In this document: one piece after another, positions 16,288 through 23,982 of the stretch | Layout: every line of letters starts with the position of its first letter | How positions within the stretch are numbered: position 1 is the first letter of the stretch | NCBI GenBank assembly: GCA_900769465.1 | Contig: CAAGGT010000180.1 | Span: forward strand, 1-37,498 | Length of the DNA: 37,498 nucleotides | Direction: 5' to 3' | Source of the DNA: Bacteroidaceae bacterium | GTDB lineage: Bacteria; Bacteroidota; Bacteroidia; Bacteroidales; Bacteroidaceae | Position numbers and translations under genes: made by a program | The notes under the pieces: model-generated | The model's database searches: none | Seen by the model: the letters and a program-made list of their open reading frames with translations, nothing else | What the model was told of the DNA's origin: nothing

Positions 16288-16318
16288 CAAAGGTACGGGT
16301 TATTTATATAATTTTCAA
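16288..16318 (-). promoter_or_regulatory. Promoter of the giant-protein operon
   Basis: TTG at 16316-16318, a 20-nt spacer and TACCTTTG at 16288-16295 on the minus strand match the TTTG/TAnnTTTG consensus. The predicted leader to the ATG at 16163 is about 120 nt. Confidence 0.6.
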
Positions 16319-16408
16319 CAAAAAATAGGACTTTTTCACCATTTAACAAACTGAGAGCGAATTTGTTGGATGATTCTATAAAAAGAGATGAAAAACCAAA
16401 AACTTTAT

Positions 16409-16416
16409 TAACTTTG
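16409..16416 (+). promoter_or_regulatory. -7 box of guaD
   Basis: TAACTTTG fits TAnnTTTG exactly and lies 58 nt before the guaD ATG. No clear -33 TTTG is present at the right distance. Confidence 0.4.
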
Positions 16417-16474
16417 CCTTTGACGAACCGTTCGCCTTGTAAAATTGTTTACAAAACAAAGAGCAATAGAAATT

Positions 16475-16942
16475 ATGGAACACAAGGATTTTATGCGCAA
16501 GGCAATTGCCCTTGCAGTGGAGAATGTAGAGAATGGCGGCGGCCCCTTTGGAGCTGTCATTGTAAAGGACGGAGAGGTTGTTGCCACAGGTGTCAACCGC
16601 GTGACGCCCAACAACGACCCCACTGCACACGCCGAGGTGTGTGCCATACGTGCAGCTTGTACAAAACTTGGGACTTTCGATTTGAGCGGGTGTGTCATAT
16701 ACACATCGTGCGAGCCCTGCCCTATGTGCTTGGGAGCTATATATTGGGCACACATAGACAAGATTTTCTATGGCGCAAACCAGCACGATGCGGCTGCTGT
16801 GAATTTTGACGACTCGTTCATATACCGCGAACTGGAGCGCAAGCCCGAGGAGCGCCGCAAGCCCGTTGAAAATATTTTACACAAGGAGGCTCAGGCGCCA
16901 TTCAATGCCTGGAGAGAAAAAGGTGACAAGGTAGAATATTGA
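16475..16942 (+). CDS. guaD: Guanine deaminase (CDA-fold)
   Basis: The predicted 155 residues start at MEHKDFMRK. Ten further upstream codons are open but fall outside the family's usual N-terminus. It converts guanine to xanthine and ammonia in purine salvage, in the cytosol. The zinc/catalytic site of the cytidine-deaminase fold is complete: HAEV with His52 and Glu54, and CEPCPMC with Cys82 and Cys85. The FDDSFIYRE stretch, the PEERRKP segment and the short C-terminal end (FNAWREKGDKVEY) match Bacillus subtilis GuaD closely and distinguish it from the tRNA adenosine deaminase TadA. It is a single-gene unit, divergent from the giant-protein operon, and ends at a shared terminator. Confidence 0.93.
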   Translation: MEHKDFMRKAIALAVENVENGGGPFGAVIVKDGEVVATGVNRVTPNNDPTAHAEVCAIRAACTKLGTFDLSGCVIYTSCEPCPMCLGAIYWAHIDKIFYGANQHDAAAVNFDDSFIYRELERKPEERRKPVENILHKEAQAPFNAWREKGDKVEY

Positions 16943-16951
16943 TAAAAAACG

Positions 16952-16987
16952 ATAAGTGAAGACCACGATGGTCTTCACTTATTGTTT
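16952..16987. terminator. Bidirectional terminator between guaD and the LytTR regulator gene
   Basis: ATAAGTGAAGACCA (16952-16965) pairs perfectly with TGGTCTTCACTTAT (16969-16982), with a 3-nt loop. TGTTTTT follows on the plus strand and CGTTTTTTATC on the minus strand, so it can serve both convergent genes. Confidence 0.9.
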
Positions 16988-16988
16988 T

Positions 16989-17729
16989 TCATCTTCCTTT
17001 TCCAACGAAATGTTTGTCGATATACTCAAAGAATTTATCCTTGTACATCTCGCCTATGGGTACATAGACATTACCGTCATAGACTATGCGCATCTTTGAT
17101 ATTTCCTTGACCTTGTTGAGATTGACAAGATAGGAACGGTGTACACGCATAAAGATATCGGCAGGGAGGTTCTCCTCAATCTTCTTCATACTCAACAGCG
17201 AGACTATGGGCTTTGGATTGTCTTCGACAAAGATGCGGACATACTCGCTCATACCCTCAATATACTTTATTGAGCTGATGGGGACGCGCAGCATCTTGTA
17301 GTCGGATTTCACATAGAGGCAATCATGAGAGACACCCTCGTTCTGTTCCACCACGGACTGGGACGGGTTCTTTATCCCATAGACAAGTTTGAGTTTGTTG
17401 GCTGCCTTGAGGAATGAATCAAAGGCTATGGGCTTGAGCAGATAGTCGATTGCATCGAGCCTGAAGCCTTCGATGGCATACTCGGAGTAGGCTGTAGTAA
17501 ATACCACCATAGGCGGACGAGTCAGCGAACGCACAAGCTGCACGCCATCAATATCGGGCATATTGATATCGACAAACATGGCATCGACATTGCCGGTGGA
17601 GAGAATATCCATTGCCTCGACCGCCGAGGAGCAAGAGCCCACATTTACAAGGAACGGCACGCGTTCCACATACTTCTCGAGCTGTGCTACTGCCAACGGC
17701 TCGTCATCAACTATTATACACCTTATCAT
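16989..17729 (-). CDS. LytTR-family response regulator
   Basis: The product has 246 residues. A receiver domain covers 1-120 with the acidic pair Asp8/Asp9, phospho-acceptor Asp54 (MFVDINMPD), Thr in VVFTTAYSEYA and Lys in DYLLKP. A LytTR DNA-binding domain covers about 140-240 (YVKSDYKMLRVP, YIEGMSEYVRIF, FMRVHRSYLVNLNKV). It is the output partner of the histidine kinase just upstream; the two frames overlap by 23 nt (17707-17729), which implies coupled translation. In Bacteroidetes such LytS/LytTR pairs often govern envelope or capsule functions; the target genes here are unknown. Confidence 0.93.
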   Translation of the reverse strand: MIRCIIVDDEPLAVAQLEKYVERVPFLVNVGSCSSAVEAMDILSTGNVDAMFVDINMPDIDGVQLVRSLTRPPMVVFTTAYSEYAIEGFRLDAIDYLLKPIAFDSFLKAANKLKLVYGIKNPSQSVVEQNEGVSHDCLYVKSDYKMLRVPISSIKYIEGMSEYVRIFVEDNPKPIVSLLSMKKIEENLPADIFMRVHRSYLVNLNKVKEISKMRIVYDGNVYVPIGEMYKDKFFEYIDKHFVGKGR

Positions 17730-18855
17730 ATTCTATCGGGATTTTCAGTTCAACATCGTACCAACCGTCGGCGTTGGATATACGCAGCTCGGCCTTATTG
17801 CCGAACAGCAGTCCAAGACGTTTTTTGGCATTTTCAATGCCTATGCCGCCCGAAGCCGGGCCAACAGCCGCCTTTGCTGTGTCGGGGAGCGTGTTGCGGC
17901 AAGAGAACACCACATTCTCGCAAGCCTCATCAACAACCAAAGAGACGAAAATGAAAGATTTCCGGGTATAGGTAACGCCGTGCTTGAAGGCGTTCTCGAC
18001 AAACTGCATAAACAGCAGCGAAGGGACATTGACTCCTTTGGCCTCGGAGGTGAAATGGGTTGAGACCTCTAGTTTGTCGGTATATCGCAAACGCATAAGT
18101 TCAATGAAGTCCTTGATGAAGGATATCTCCTTTTCAATGGGCACGAACATTGATGATTTTTCGTACAGCACGTAACGCATCAGCCCCGAGAGTTCCTGAA
18201 CAGCCGTCTGCGCCTTGCCCTTGTCAATATCAATGAGCGCGTGGATGTTGTTGAGGCTGTTCATGAAGAAATGTGGGTTTATCTGGTACTTGAGGTATTC
18301 AAGTTCGGAACGCAGTTTCTCCCTCTCGAGTTCCTTTATGCTCTCGTCGCGGCGTATGGTAAAGAAGAAGAGGCGCACGCATACATTGAATACCAGGACA
18401 AAGAGAGACAACATTATACGCACATTTTTGGGGTGTGTAAAGAACATCCACGTATTGCGCTCGCCAACATAAGAAGGCACTGAGTTCTCGCCAACAGGCA
18501 TTGCCCCGCGTTCGCCATCCTGCATAATAAGTACACCAGGATTATCTATTGGAAAAGAGATAAAAACAATTGTGCAGACCACCGCAACACACAACAGATA
18601 AAGGACAAAAAACCTCCCCTCCTTTTTGTAAAGGAGGAAAGGCATCAGTATGTTGTTGTTTATGACAAACAGCATAAAAGCCGGCAGCAGAAAGTGCGCA
18701 AACGCCACAAGCTCGTTGAAAGTGGGCAGAAACGTACTGTCGTTGTGCAAAGCATATTTGAGCGATGCGCCCAAAAGAGGAGACAACAACAATACACTCC
18801 AGAAAAGGAGATATATTACATACTCTACTGTCCGTTTCTTATAACTCCAAGCCAT
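17707..18855 (-). CDS. LytS/YehU-type sensor histidine kinase
   Basis: The product has 382 residues. The N-terminal half carries four likely membrane helices (about 13-30, 52-72, 82-102, 145-165), with a soluble loop of about 40 residues between the third and fourth. A short coiled linker (ESIKELEREKLRSELEYLKYQ) leads into the His_kinase domain (PF06580 type): His195 in QINPHFFMNSLNNI is the phospho-acceptor, FVENAFKHG (285-293) is the N-box and GGIGIEN (336-342) the G-box. No separate ligand-binding domain is visible, so the signal may be sensed within the membrane part. It is cotranscribed with the LytTR regulator. No good promoter motif was found in the 174 nt upstream. Confidence 0.92.
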   Translation of the reverse strand: MAWSYKKRTVEYVIYLLFWSVLLLSPLLGASLKYALHNDSTFLPTFNELVAFAHFLLPAFMLFVINNNILMPFLLYKKEGRFFVLYLLCVAVVCTIVFISFPIDNPGVLIMQDGERGAMPVGENSVPSYVGERNTWMFFTHPKNVRIMLSLFVLVFNVCVRLFFFTIRRDESIKELEREKLRSELEYLKYQINPHFFMNSLNNIHALIDIDKGKAQTAVQELSGLMRYVLYEKSSMFVPIEKEISFIKDFIELMRLRYTDKLEVSTHFTSEAKGVNVPSLLFMQFVENAFKHGVTYTRKSFIFVSLVVDEACENVVFSCRNTLPDTAKAAVGPASGGIGIENAKKRLGLLFGNKAELRISNADGWYDVELKIPIEYDKVYNS

Positions 18856-18960
18856 TGCAACTTTGCTTTAATGCCGCCCGACGAATCTGCAGCCGGACTA
18901 GCGGGAGAAAACCACTCACTACCCGGCCCTGCACAATACGCCGTCAGGTTAATCCTATAC

Positions 18961-18994
18961 AAATTTGTAAATAAAACCTTTTATTACAAAATTT
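18961..18994. repeat. A/T-rich inverted repeat between nadC and the histidine kinase gene
   Basis: AAATTTGTAAATAAAA faces TTTTATTACAAAATTT across a CC centre, giving a nearly continuous stem of about 15 bp with small bulges. It is 36-69 nt past the nadC stop and about 105 nt ahead of the kinase ATG. It could be a weak nadC terminator or an operator for the two-component operon. Confidence 0.5.
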
Positions 18995-19029
18995 ATTCGG
19001 CAGACAGCAAAAATGCATCATCAAAAGAC

Positions 19030-19881
19030 TCATTTAACGGCCTTAAAGCTCATATCGAGTCCCTTGACAGAGTGAGTGAGCGCTCCAACAGAGATGAAGT
19101 CCACTCCACAAAGGGCATAGCTGCGCAGGGTGTCGAAGGTGATGCCGCCCGATGACTCGGTCTCGTAGCGTCCGGCAACCATCTCCACAGCCTTGCGGGT
19201 TTTCTCGGTGTCGAAATTGTCGAACATAATGCGCTGCACACCACCCATATCGATAACCTTCTGCAAATCCTCGAGGGTGCGCACCTCGACCTCAATCTTC
19301 AGTTCCTTGCCACAAGCCTTGCAATATTCCCGGGCACGTGAAACGGCCTGCTCGATGCCACCGGCAAAATCCACATGGTTGTCCTTTATCAATATCATAT
19401 CGAAAAGACCAATGCGATGGTTTACACCGCCACCGATGCGTACGGCCTCTTTCTCCATGATGCGCATACCGGGAGTTGTCTTGCGGGTATCGAGAACGCG
19501 GGTGCCGGTGCCCTCGAGTTCCTTAACATAGCGGCGTGTCATTGTGGCTATACCGCTCATACGCTGCATTACATTGAGCATGAGGCGCTCAGTCTGCAAC
19601 AGAGAGCGCACACTGCCGGTCACATACATTGCAATGTCACCTTTCTTGACCTCGGCACCATCCTCAATGAGTACCTCAACCTGCAACGCCTCGTCAAAGC
19701 GTGCAAAGATGCGCTTTGCCATCTCCACACCGGCAAGGACACCGTCCTCCTTAATGAGGAGCATATTCTTTCCCATAGCGTCGGCCGGGATTGTTGAGAG
19801 TGTAGTGTGGTCACCGTCACCGATATCCTCGGCAAAAGAGAGGTCAATGAGCCTGTCTATCAATTCGTCTTTTACGTTCAT
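19030..19881 (-). CDS. nadC: Nicotinate-nucleotide pyrophosphorylase (quinolinate phosphoribosyltransferase)
   Basis: The predicted 283 residues start at MNVKDELID (the frame is open 11 codons further, but the promoter lies there). The enzyme makes nicotinate mononucleotide from quinolinate and PRPP, releasing CO2, in de novo NAD synthesis. Family marks are AEDIGDGDHTT near the start, the conserved RKTTPGMR with the neighbouring GGGVNHRIGLFDMILIKDNH block, and IEVEVRTLEDL and IMFDNFD lining the barrel. Length is normal for NadC. nadA and nadB are not in the window. It is divergent from rlmH and sits upstream of, but probably not cotranscribed with, the kinase gene. Confidence 0.95.
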   Translation of the reverse strand: MNVKDELIDRLIDLSFAEDIGDGDHTTLSTIPADAMGKNMLLIKEDGVLAGVEMAKRIFARFDEALQVEVLIEDGAEVKKGDIAMYVTGSVRSLLQTERLMLNVMQRMSGIATMTRRYVKELEGTGTRVLDTRKTTPGMRIMEKEAVRIGGGVNHRIGLFDMILIKDNHVDFAGGIEQAVSRAREYCKACGKELKIEVEVRTLEDLQKVIDMGGVQRIMFDNFDTEKTRKAVEMVAGRYETESSGGITFDTLRSYALCGVDFISVGALTHSVKGLDMSFKAVK

Positions 19882-19901
19882 AATATTTGGATTTATTTTT
19901 G

Positions 19902-19933
19902 CGAAGATAGGCAATTATTGTTACCCAAGCAAA
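19902..19933 (-). promoter_or_regulatory. Promoter of nadC
   Basis: TTTG at 19930-19933, a 20-nt spacer and TATCTTCG at 19902-19909 on the minus strand fit the Bacteroidetes consensus with one change. The leader to the ATG at 19881 would be about 15 nt. Confidence 0.6.
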
Positions 19934-19953
19934 AGTAAGACCGTTTTTTATTG

Positions 19954-19961
19954 TATCTTCG
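19954..19961 (+). promoter_or_regulatory. Candidate -7 box of rlmH
   Basis: TATCTTCG on the plus strand is the same octamer as the nadC box. No good -33 TTTG lies at the right distance. The leader to the ATG at 20066 would be about 100 nt. Confidence 0.35.
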
Positions 19962-20065
19962 CGGCGAAAACCTAAAACAGACCGCGCACTGCACCACCCC
20001 TGTTTCACAAAGCCGGGAACATGGCAAAGCCGGGAGAGAGATTGTATAAAAAGCACTGATAGAAT

Positions 20066-20539
20066 ATGAAAATAACACTGCTTGTTGTGGGGCGCACCGT
20101 TGACAGCAACATAATTGCCGGCATAAAGGACTACACGCAAAGATTGGGCCACTTTGCACAGTTTGACATTGAGGTAATTCCCGAACTGAAGAACGCAAAG
20201 AAGATGAGCGAGGCGCAACAGAAGGAGGCCGAAGGCGAGCTTATACTGAAGGCTCTGCAACCGGGTGACCGCGTGGTATTGCTTGACGAGGGTGGCAAGG
20301 AGTACCGCTCAACGGAGTTCGCTGCGTGGATAGAACACAAGCAGAACATATCGACAAAAAGATTGGTGTTCATTGTGGGAGGGCCTTATGGCTTTGCATC
20401 GAAAATATACGATGCCGCACACGAGAAACTGTCGCTGTCAAAGATGACATTCTCGCACCAGATGATAAGGCTGCTGTTCGTGGAACAGCTCTACAGGGCA
20501 TACACAATAATCAACCACCTGCCATACCACCACGAGTGA
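20066..20539 (+). CDS. rlmH: 23S rRNA (pseudouridine-1915-N3)-methyltransferase
   Basis: The product has 157 residues, the usual size for this SPOUT-class enzyme. It methylates N3 of pseudouridine 1915 in helix 69 of 23S rRNA using SAM, on assembled ribosomes. Visible marks are MKITLLVVGRT at the start, the VVLLDEGGKEYRSTEFA segment, the trefoil-knot SAM site FIVGGPYGF (102-110) and the closing block LSLSKMTFSHQMIRLLFVEQLYRAYTI with the YHHE terminus typical of RlmH. It is a single-gene unit, divergent from nadC and convergent with the beta-helix lipoprotein gene. Confidence 0.96.
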   Translation: MKITLLVVGRTVDSNIIAGIKDYTQRLGHFAQFDIEVIPELKNAKKMSEAQQKEAEGELILKALQPGDRVVLLDEGGKEYRSTEFAAWIEHKQNISTKRLVFIVGGPYGFASKIYDAAHEKLSLSKMTFSHQMIRLLFVEQLYRAYTIINHLPYHHE

Positions 20540-20551
20540 AGGTTAAATGTT

Positions 20552-20587
20552 AAATGTGAAAACGGAAAGCGTTCCGTTTTCACATTT
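20552..20587. terminator. Terminator of rlmH overlapping the end of the opposing gene
   Basis: AAATGTGAAAACGGAA (20552-20567) pairs perfectly with TTCCGTTTTCACATTT (20572-20587), with a 4-nt loop, 12 nt past the rlmH stop. Its right arm contains the stop codon and last codons of the convergent lipoprotein gene (stop at 20580-20582). No strong T-tract follows on either strand. Confidence 0.65.
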
Positions 20588-22049
20588 CAGCTCTCACATT
20601 TCCGCTTTCCGTCTCCTCTTCCACGTACTGGAAACAGCCTGCATCGACAGCGCCTTCGGTACGTTGCACACCATCAATGTCAACAGGCAGACGTTCAAGA
20701 TACTCGTCCGACGCCATACCGCGAGCCGATGATTCGGTGGCGAGATGGAAATCATAAATCCTGTTATCGTGGTCTATCAAACGGAAATGTTCCTTGCCGA
20801 AAGGAGAAACATTGATGCTGTCATACACCACATTCACAAAACAGCTGTCGGCAACATCTATGGTATTGACCAGAGAGTTCTCGAAACGGTAGTTCACAGG
20901 ATTGGGCACCGTGTCGCCAAGATTGGTGAGGTAGCCCATAACCTCGTCCTCCTTTGAACCGGCTATGAGACAGTTGGCAAAGAATGCTCCGCGCAATGGC
21001 GCAGGCGTGCCCTCTATGCTGTTGTGCAGTGCCAATGCCACATCGCGTTGCCTCCACACATAGAAATTGGCTATGGTGCAATGGATAAAGCTGACATCAC
21101 CGCCAACGACCTTGACACAATTGCCCTGAGCATTGGCAAAAAGGGAATTGACGGCCGTTGCACGCGCCATGACAAGTTCGAGTGCATTGCCGTGAAAATT
21201 CTGGACTTTTGACGACTCTATGGTTATGCGGTTCTGCACCGTATCGCCCTGCTCCACCCTAATGCCATAATTGGCGCTATGTATATCGCAATGGACAAGC
21301 AGATTGTCGTTGCTGGTAGAGGTGAATACCACACCATCCCACTGGCCGGGGATGTGGTCATAGGGCAAGTATGGGAACATTTTGTCGGTACGGTCGCCAC
21401 GGAAAACGATGGGTGCCGAGAGAGTGCCTTCGGCCTTGAGACGGCCACAAACCTTCAGGAATGCCTTGTCGTGGAAATAGAGCGTGGTACCGGGCTGGAG
21501 CGAGAGGGTTGCTCCCTGTGCCACCATAAGGCTGTCATAGACAACATAATGCCCTGGAGCAAGAAGCGTGTCGGCAGCAATGATGCCGCCGTGCAGGAAG
21601 GTGACATCGCGGCCATAGGCAAGCAACAGCACGCTCTGCTGCACTCCGCTCTCAAGAGTAAAAAGCAAGGAATCCTTGACCATCAAGGGTGCATCACTGC
21701 CGTTGCGGTCAACGGTAACCGATGCAAGGACATAGAGGCTGTCCCTGGCACGCAGTTCGAGGTCATACATGGAGGTGCCATACTGTCCGTCGACAAGAAC
21801 ACTGAAAGGGGAGGCTCCGCCACCGTTGAGTTGCACGCTGCTGATGCGTAAAGCTTTGTCATTGCGGTTGCGCACAAGAAACTTTGCCGTGGGTGACATG
21901 ACCTCGGAAAAGAGGGTGTCAAAGGATATGGTGTCACTGGAGAACTCCAGACGCAAAGAGGGGTTCGTGGAGAAACCGGTATCCTCGACACAGGAGCCGA
22001 GGAGTACCGATAACATAATTATATATAGCAGTGCAATTTTCCTTATCAT
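20580..22049 (-). CDS. Lipoprotein with right-handed beta-helix-like repeats
   Basis: The predicted 489 residues start at MIRKIALLYII. The frame is open 40 codons further, but that stretch is Cys-rich and unlike a signal sequence. A signal peptide ends in LLGSC (Cys20). Residues 25-155 form an Ig-like/choice-of-anchor region (FDTLFSEVMSPTAKFLVRN); the middle (about 185-440) has the rhythm of a parallel beta-helix (GTTLYFHDKAFLKVCGRLKA, APIVFRGDR, WDGVVFTSTS, VHCDIHSANYGIRVE, NSLFANAQG). The end (DIDGVQRTEGAVDAGCFQY) resembles the closing segment of surface beta-helix proteins. It is probably a surface lipoprotein of unknown ligand. It follows pepD by 55 nt on the same strand. I know no characterised homologue. 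Confidence 0.75.
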   Translation of the reverse strand: MIRKIALLYIIMLSVLLGSCVEDTGFSTNPSLRLEFSSDTISFDTLFSEVMSPTAKFLVRNRNDKALRISSVQLNGGGASPFSVLVDGQYGTSMYDLELRARDSLYVLASVTVDRNGSDAPLMVKDSLLFTLESGVQQSVLLLAYGRDVTFLHGGIIAADTLLAPGHYVVYDSLMVAQGATLSLQPGTTLYFHDKAFLKVCGRLKAEGTLSAPIVFRGDRTDKMFPYLPYDHIPGQWDGVVFTSTSNDNLLVHCDIHSANYGIRVEQGDTVQNRITIESSKVQNFHGNALELVMARATAVNSLFANAQGNCVKVVGGDVSFIHCTIANFYVWRQRDVALALHNSIEGTPAPLRGAFFANCLIAGSKEDEVMGYLTNLGDTVPNPVNYRFENSLVNTIDVADSCFVNVVYDSINVSPFGKEHFRLIDHDNRIYDFHLATESSARGMASDEYLERLPVDIDGVQRTEGAVDAGCFQYVEEETESGNVRAEM

Positions 22050-22104
22050 CGTTTTTATATTATAGTTCAATAACGATGCAAAGCATTTTTTATTGCACAC
22101 GGAA

Positions 22105-23562
22105 TCACTTTGCCGGGGCATTTTCGAGCAACAGGAGCAGATGTTGCCACCAACGTGCGGTGGATGCAATGTGCAGTCGCTCGTCGGGCGAGTGGACGCC
22201 GCGCATTGTGGGGCCGAACGATATCATATCGAGATGTGGGGCTTTCTCAAGGAAGAGACCGCACTCAAGACCGGCATGAATGGCCTTTATCTTGGCATCA
22301 TCACCAAAGAGTTGCTTATAGGTATCGCAGGCAACCTTGAGTATGGCCGATTTCATATTGGGTTTCCAACCGGGATAGGCGCCCTTTGTGGCAACCTTTG
22401 CCCCTGCAAGTTCAAACGCCGAACGGACCGAATATGAGACAAAGTCGCGTGCCGACTCAATGGAACTGCGCTGGCTGGTGGTGATGGTAATCACATTGTC
22501 GGCTGTACGCTTGATGGATGCCAAGTTGCTCGATGTCTCGACAAGGCCGGGGACATCCTGGCTCATGGCAAACACGCCATTGAACACCGCACAGACTGCG
22601 CGGAGCAATTTGTTGGCAACTGCAGGGTCTATGGCGCGAGCAACCGGGTCGGTACTCTGCAGGGTGAAGCGCATCGCAGGCTCGGTAACGCTATACTCAT
22701 CCTGTACCTCGGCAGCAAAAAGATTGAAGTCAATGCGCACGTTCTCCTTGTCGGCCGGCAGAATGGCAAAGACTGCCGATGCATCGCGCGGAATGGCGTT
22801 ATGCAGGCTGCCACCACTTATGTCGCAGAGCTGGAACTCATACTTGTCGGCAATGCGTGCAAGGAAACGGCAAAGCAGTTTGTTTGCATTGGCACGTCCC
22901 TTATTGATATCGTCACCGGAGTGTCCGCCAGTGAGGGCGTTGATATCCACCTTCATAAAGAACATATCATTGTTCACGGTTGTCCACACGTGCTTGAACT
23001 CGGCATAGTTGCATACACCGCCGGCGCAGCCTATGAACATTTCACCCTCGTCCTCACTGTCAAGATTGACAAGAATATCGCCCTGAAGCAACTCGGGCGA
23101 GAGAGCCTCGGCACCGGTGAGGCCGGTCTCCTCGTCAATGGTAAAGAGGCAGTTGACAGGACCGTGTTTCAAGGATTTGTCGGCAAGGACAGCCATAGCA
23201 GCCGCAACGCCTATGCCGTTGTCGGCACCCAGAGTTGTGCCACGAGCCTTGAGCCACTCGCCGTCGACCCAAGTGCTGATGGGATCTTTGGTAAAATCGT
23301 GTTCCACATCGGGGCGCTTGTCGCACACCATATCCATATGGCTCTGAAGAATTATTGTCTTTCTGTCCTCGTAGCCCGGCGATGCGGGTTTCTTTATCAG
23401 CACATTGCCCACGCTGTCGGCAATGGTCTCATAGCCAAGTTCCTTGCCAAAGTTCTGCAAAAATGCCGATATCTGCGCCTCGTTCTTTGAACCATGAGGG
23501 ATTTCACATATCTTCAAGAAATACCCGAAAAGTGCCTCGGGCTGCAATTTATTGTTTTCCAT
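22105..23562 (-). CDS. pepD: Aminoacyl-histidine dipeptidase (M20C, cytosolic beta-alanyl/Xaa-His dipeptidase)
   Basis: The product has 485 residues, normal for PepD. It is a zinc dipeptidase hydrolysing Xaa-His and related dipeptides in the cytosol. Metal and catalytic residues are present: SHMDMV (His75, Asp77), GADNG (Asp114), DEETG (Glu144/Glu145) and the LDSEDEGE block (Asp168). A lid domain follows (GGHSGDDINKGRANA, the M20 dimerisation segment), and the C-terminal part includes HAGLECGLF, a PepD mark, and SFGPTMRGVHSPDERL. It stands at the head of a minus-strand pair with the beta-helix lipoprotein gene and is divergent from the small membrane protein gene. No convincing promoter box was found. 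Confidence 0.95.
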   Translation of the reverse strand: MENNKLQPEALFGYFLKICEIPHGSKNEAQISAFLQNFGKELGYETIADSVGNVLIKKPASPGYEDRKTIILQSHMDMVCDKRPDVEHDFTKDPISTWVDGEWLKARGTTLGADNGIGVAAAMAVLADKSLKHGPVNCLFTIDEETGLTGAEALSPELLQGDILVNLDSEDEGEMFIGCAGGVCNYAEFKHVWTTVNNDMFFMKVDINALTGGHSGDDINKGRANANKLLCRFLARIADKYEFQLCDISGGSLHNAIPRDASAVFAILPADKENVRIDFNLFAAEVQDEYSVTEPAMRFTLQSTDPVARAIDPAVANKLLRAVCAVFNGVFAMSQDVPGLVETSSNLASIKRTADNVITITTSQRSSIESARDFVSYSVRSAFELAGAKVATKGAYPGWKPNMKSAILKVACDTYKQLFGDDAKIKAIHAGLECGLFLEKAPHLDMISFGPTMRGVHSPDERLHIASTARWWQHLLLLLENAPAK

Positions 23563-23689
23563 ATCAAAAAAATGTTTAAAATAGTTAAACGGATGGTTAT
23601 TTTCGTAAAATATTGTTAATTATCCTTTTTGTTGCCGCTTTTTTACGTTTTTTTGGTAAACCACCGGCCTGCAAGAGAATAAAAAGCAC

Positions 23690-23697
23690 TATCTTTG
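23690..23697 (+). promoter_or_regulatory. -7 box of the small membrane protein / OmpH operon
   Basis: TATCTTTG is a perfect -7 box, 51 nt ahead of the ATG at 23748. The expected -33 position shows only CCTG, so recognition may be weak or need an activator. Confidence 0.45.
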
Positions 23698-23747
23698 TAC
23701 GGTCGAAAAAACAGCGGTTCGGCCACAACATCACAAAGTTAATAGAA

Positions 23748-23966
23748 ATGTTCAGAACTTTACTATTTACATTGTTAATTATTGCTATATGCGTTGCATT
23801 GCTTGCCATAAAGGTGATAATTAAAAAGAACGGTCGTTTCCCGAACACACACGTGGGGGGCAACAAGGCTATGCGCCAAAGGGGTATCAAGTGCGTACAG
23901 TCGCAGGACAGGGATGCACGCCGCGAGAATCCTATGGCTGTAAGAGAGACAGGAAAACAAAACTAA
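23748..23966 (+). CDS. Small conserved membrane protein ('FPNTHVGGN' type)
   Basis: The predicted 72 residues start at MFRTLLFTLL; upstream codons are open but lie before the promoter box. One membrane helix (about 3-23) is followed by a basic cytosolic tail: IIKKNGRFPNTHVGGN, KAMRQRGIKCVQSQDRDARR. I recognise this tail as a short conserved protein of Bacteroidales that has no assigned function. A lone Cys (GIKCVQS) is part of the pattern. The OmpH-like lipoprotein gene begins 16 nt after its stop, so the two are probably cotranscribed and may share an envelope role; that link is an inference. Confidence 0.75.
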   Translation: MFRTLLFTLLIIAICVALLAIKVIIKKNGRFPNTHVGGNKAMRQRGIKCVQSQDRDARRENPMAVRETGKQN

Positions 23967-23982
23967 ATTGGCTTTTAATACT

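Larger units (their letters stand above)
16164..16474. other. Divergent intergenic region with promoter and GC-repeat leader
   Basis: There is no gene in these 311 bases. The minus strand carries a good promoter (16288-16318) and a leader of roughly 120 nt for the giant-protein operon. That leader contains three copies of CGCACGC (16227-16233, 16241-16247, 16265-16271) separated by TATATA-type and purine-pyrimidine alternating sequence, then an A/T-rich stretch before the ATG. The plus strand holds the -7-like box of guaD (16409-16416). Confidence 0.6.

Noticed and set aside
16989..18855. Two-component pair as regulator of the neighbouring giant-protein operon
   Set aside because: The pair is separated by guaD and a terminator, and no LytTR-type direct repeat was found at the giant-protein promoter, so there is no sequence support for the link.
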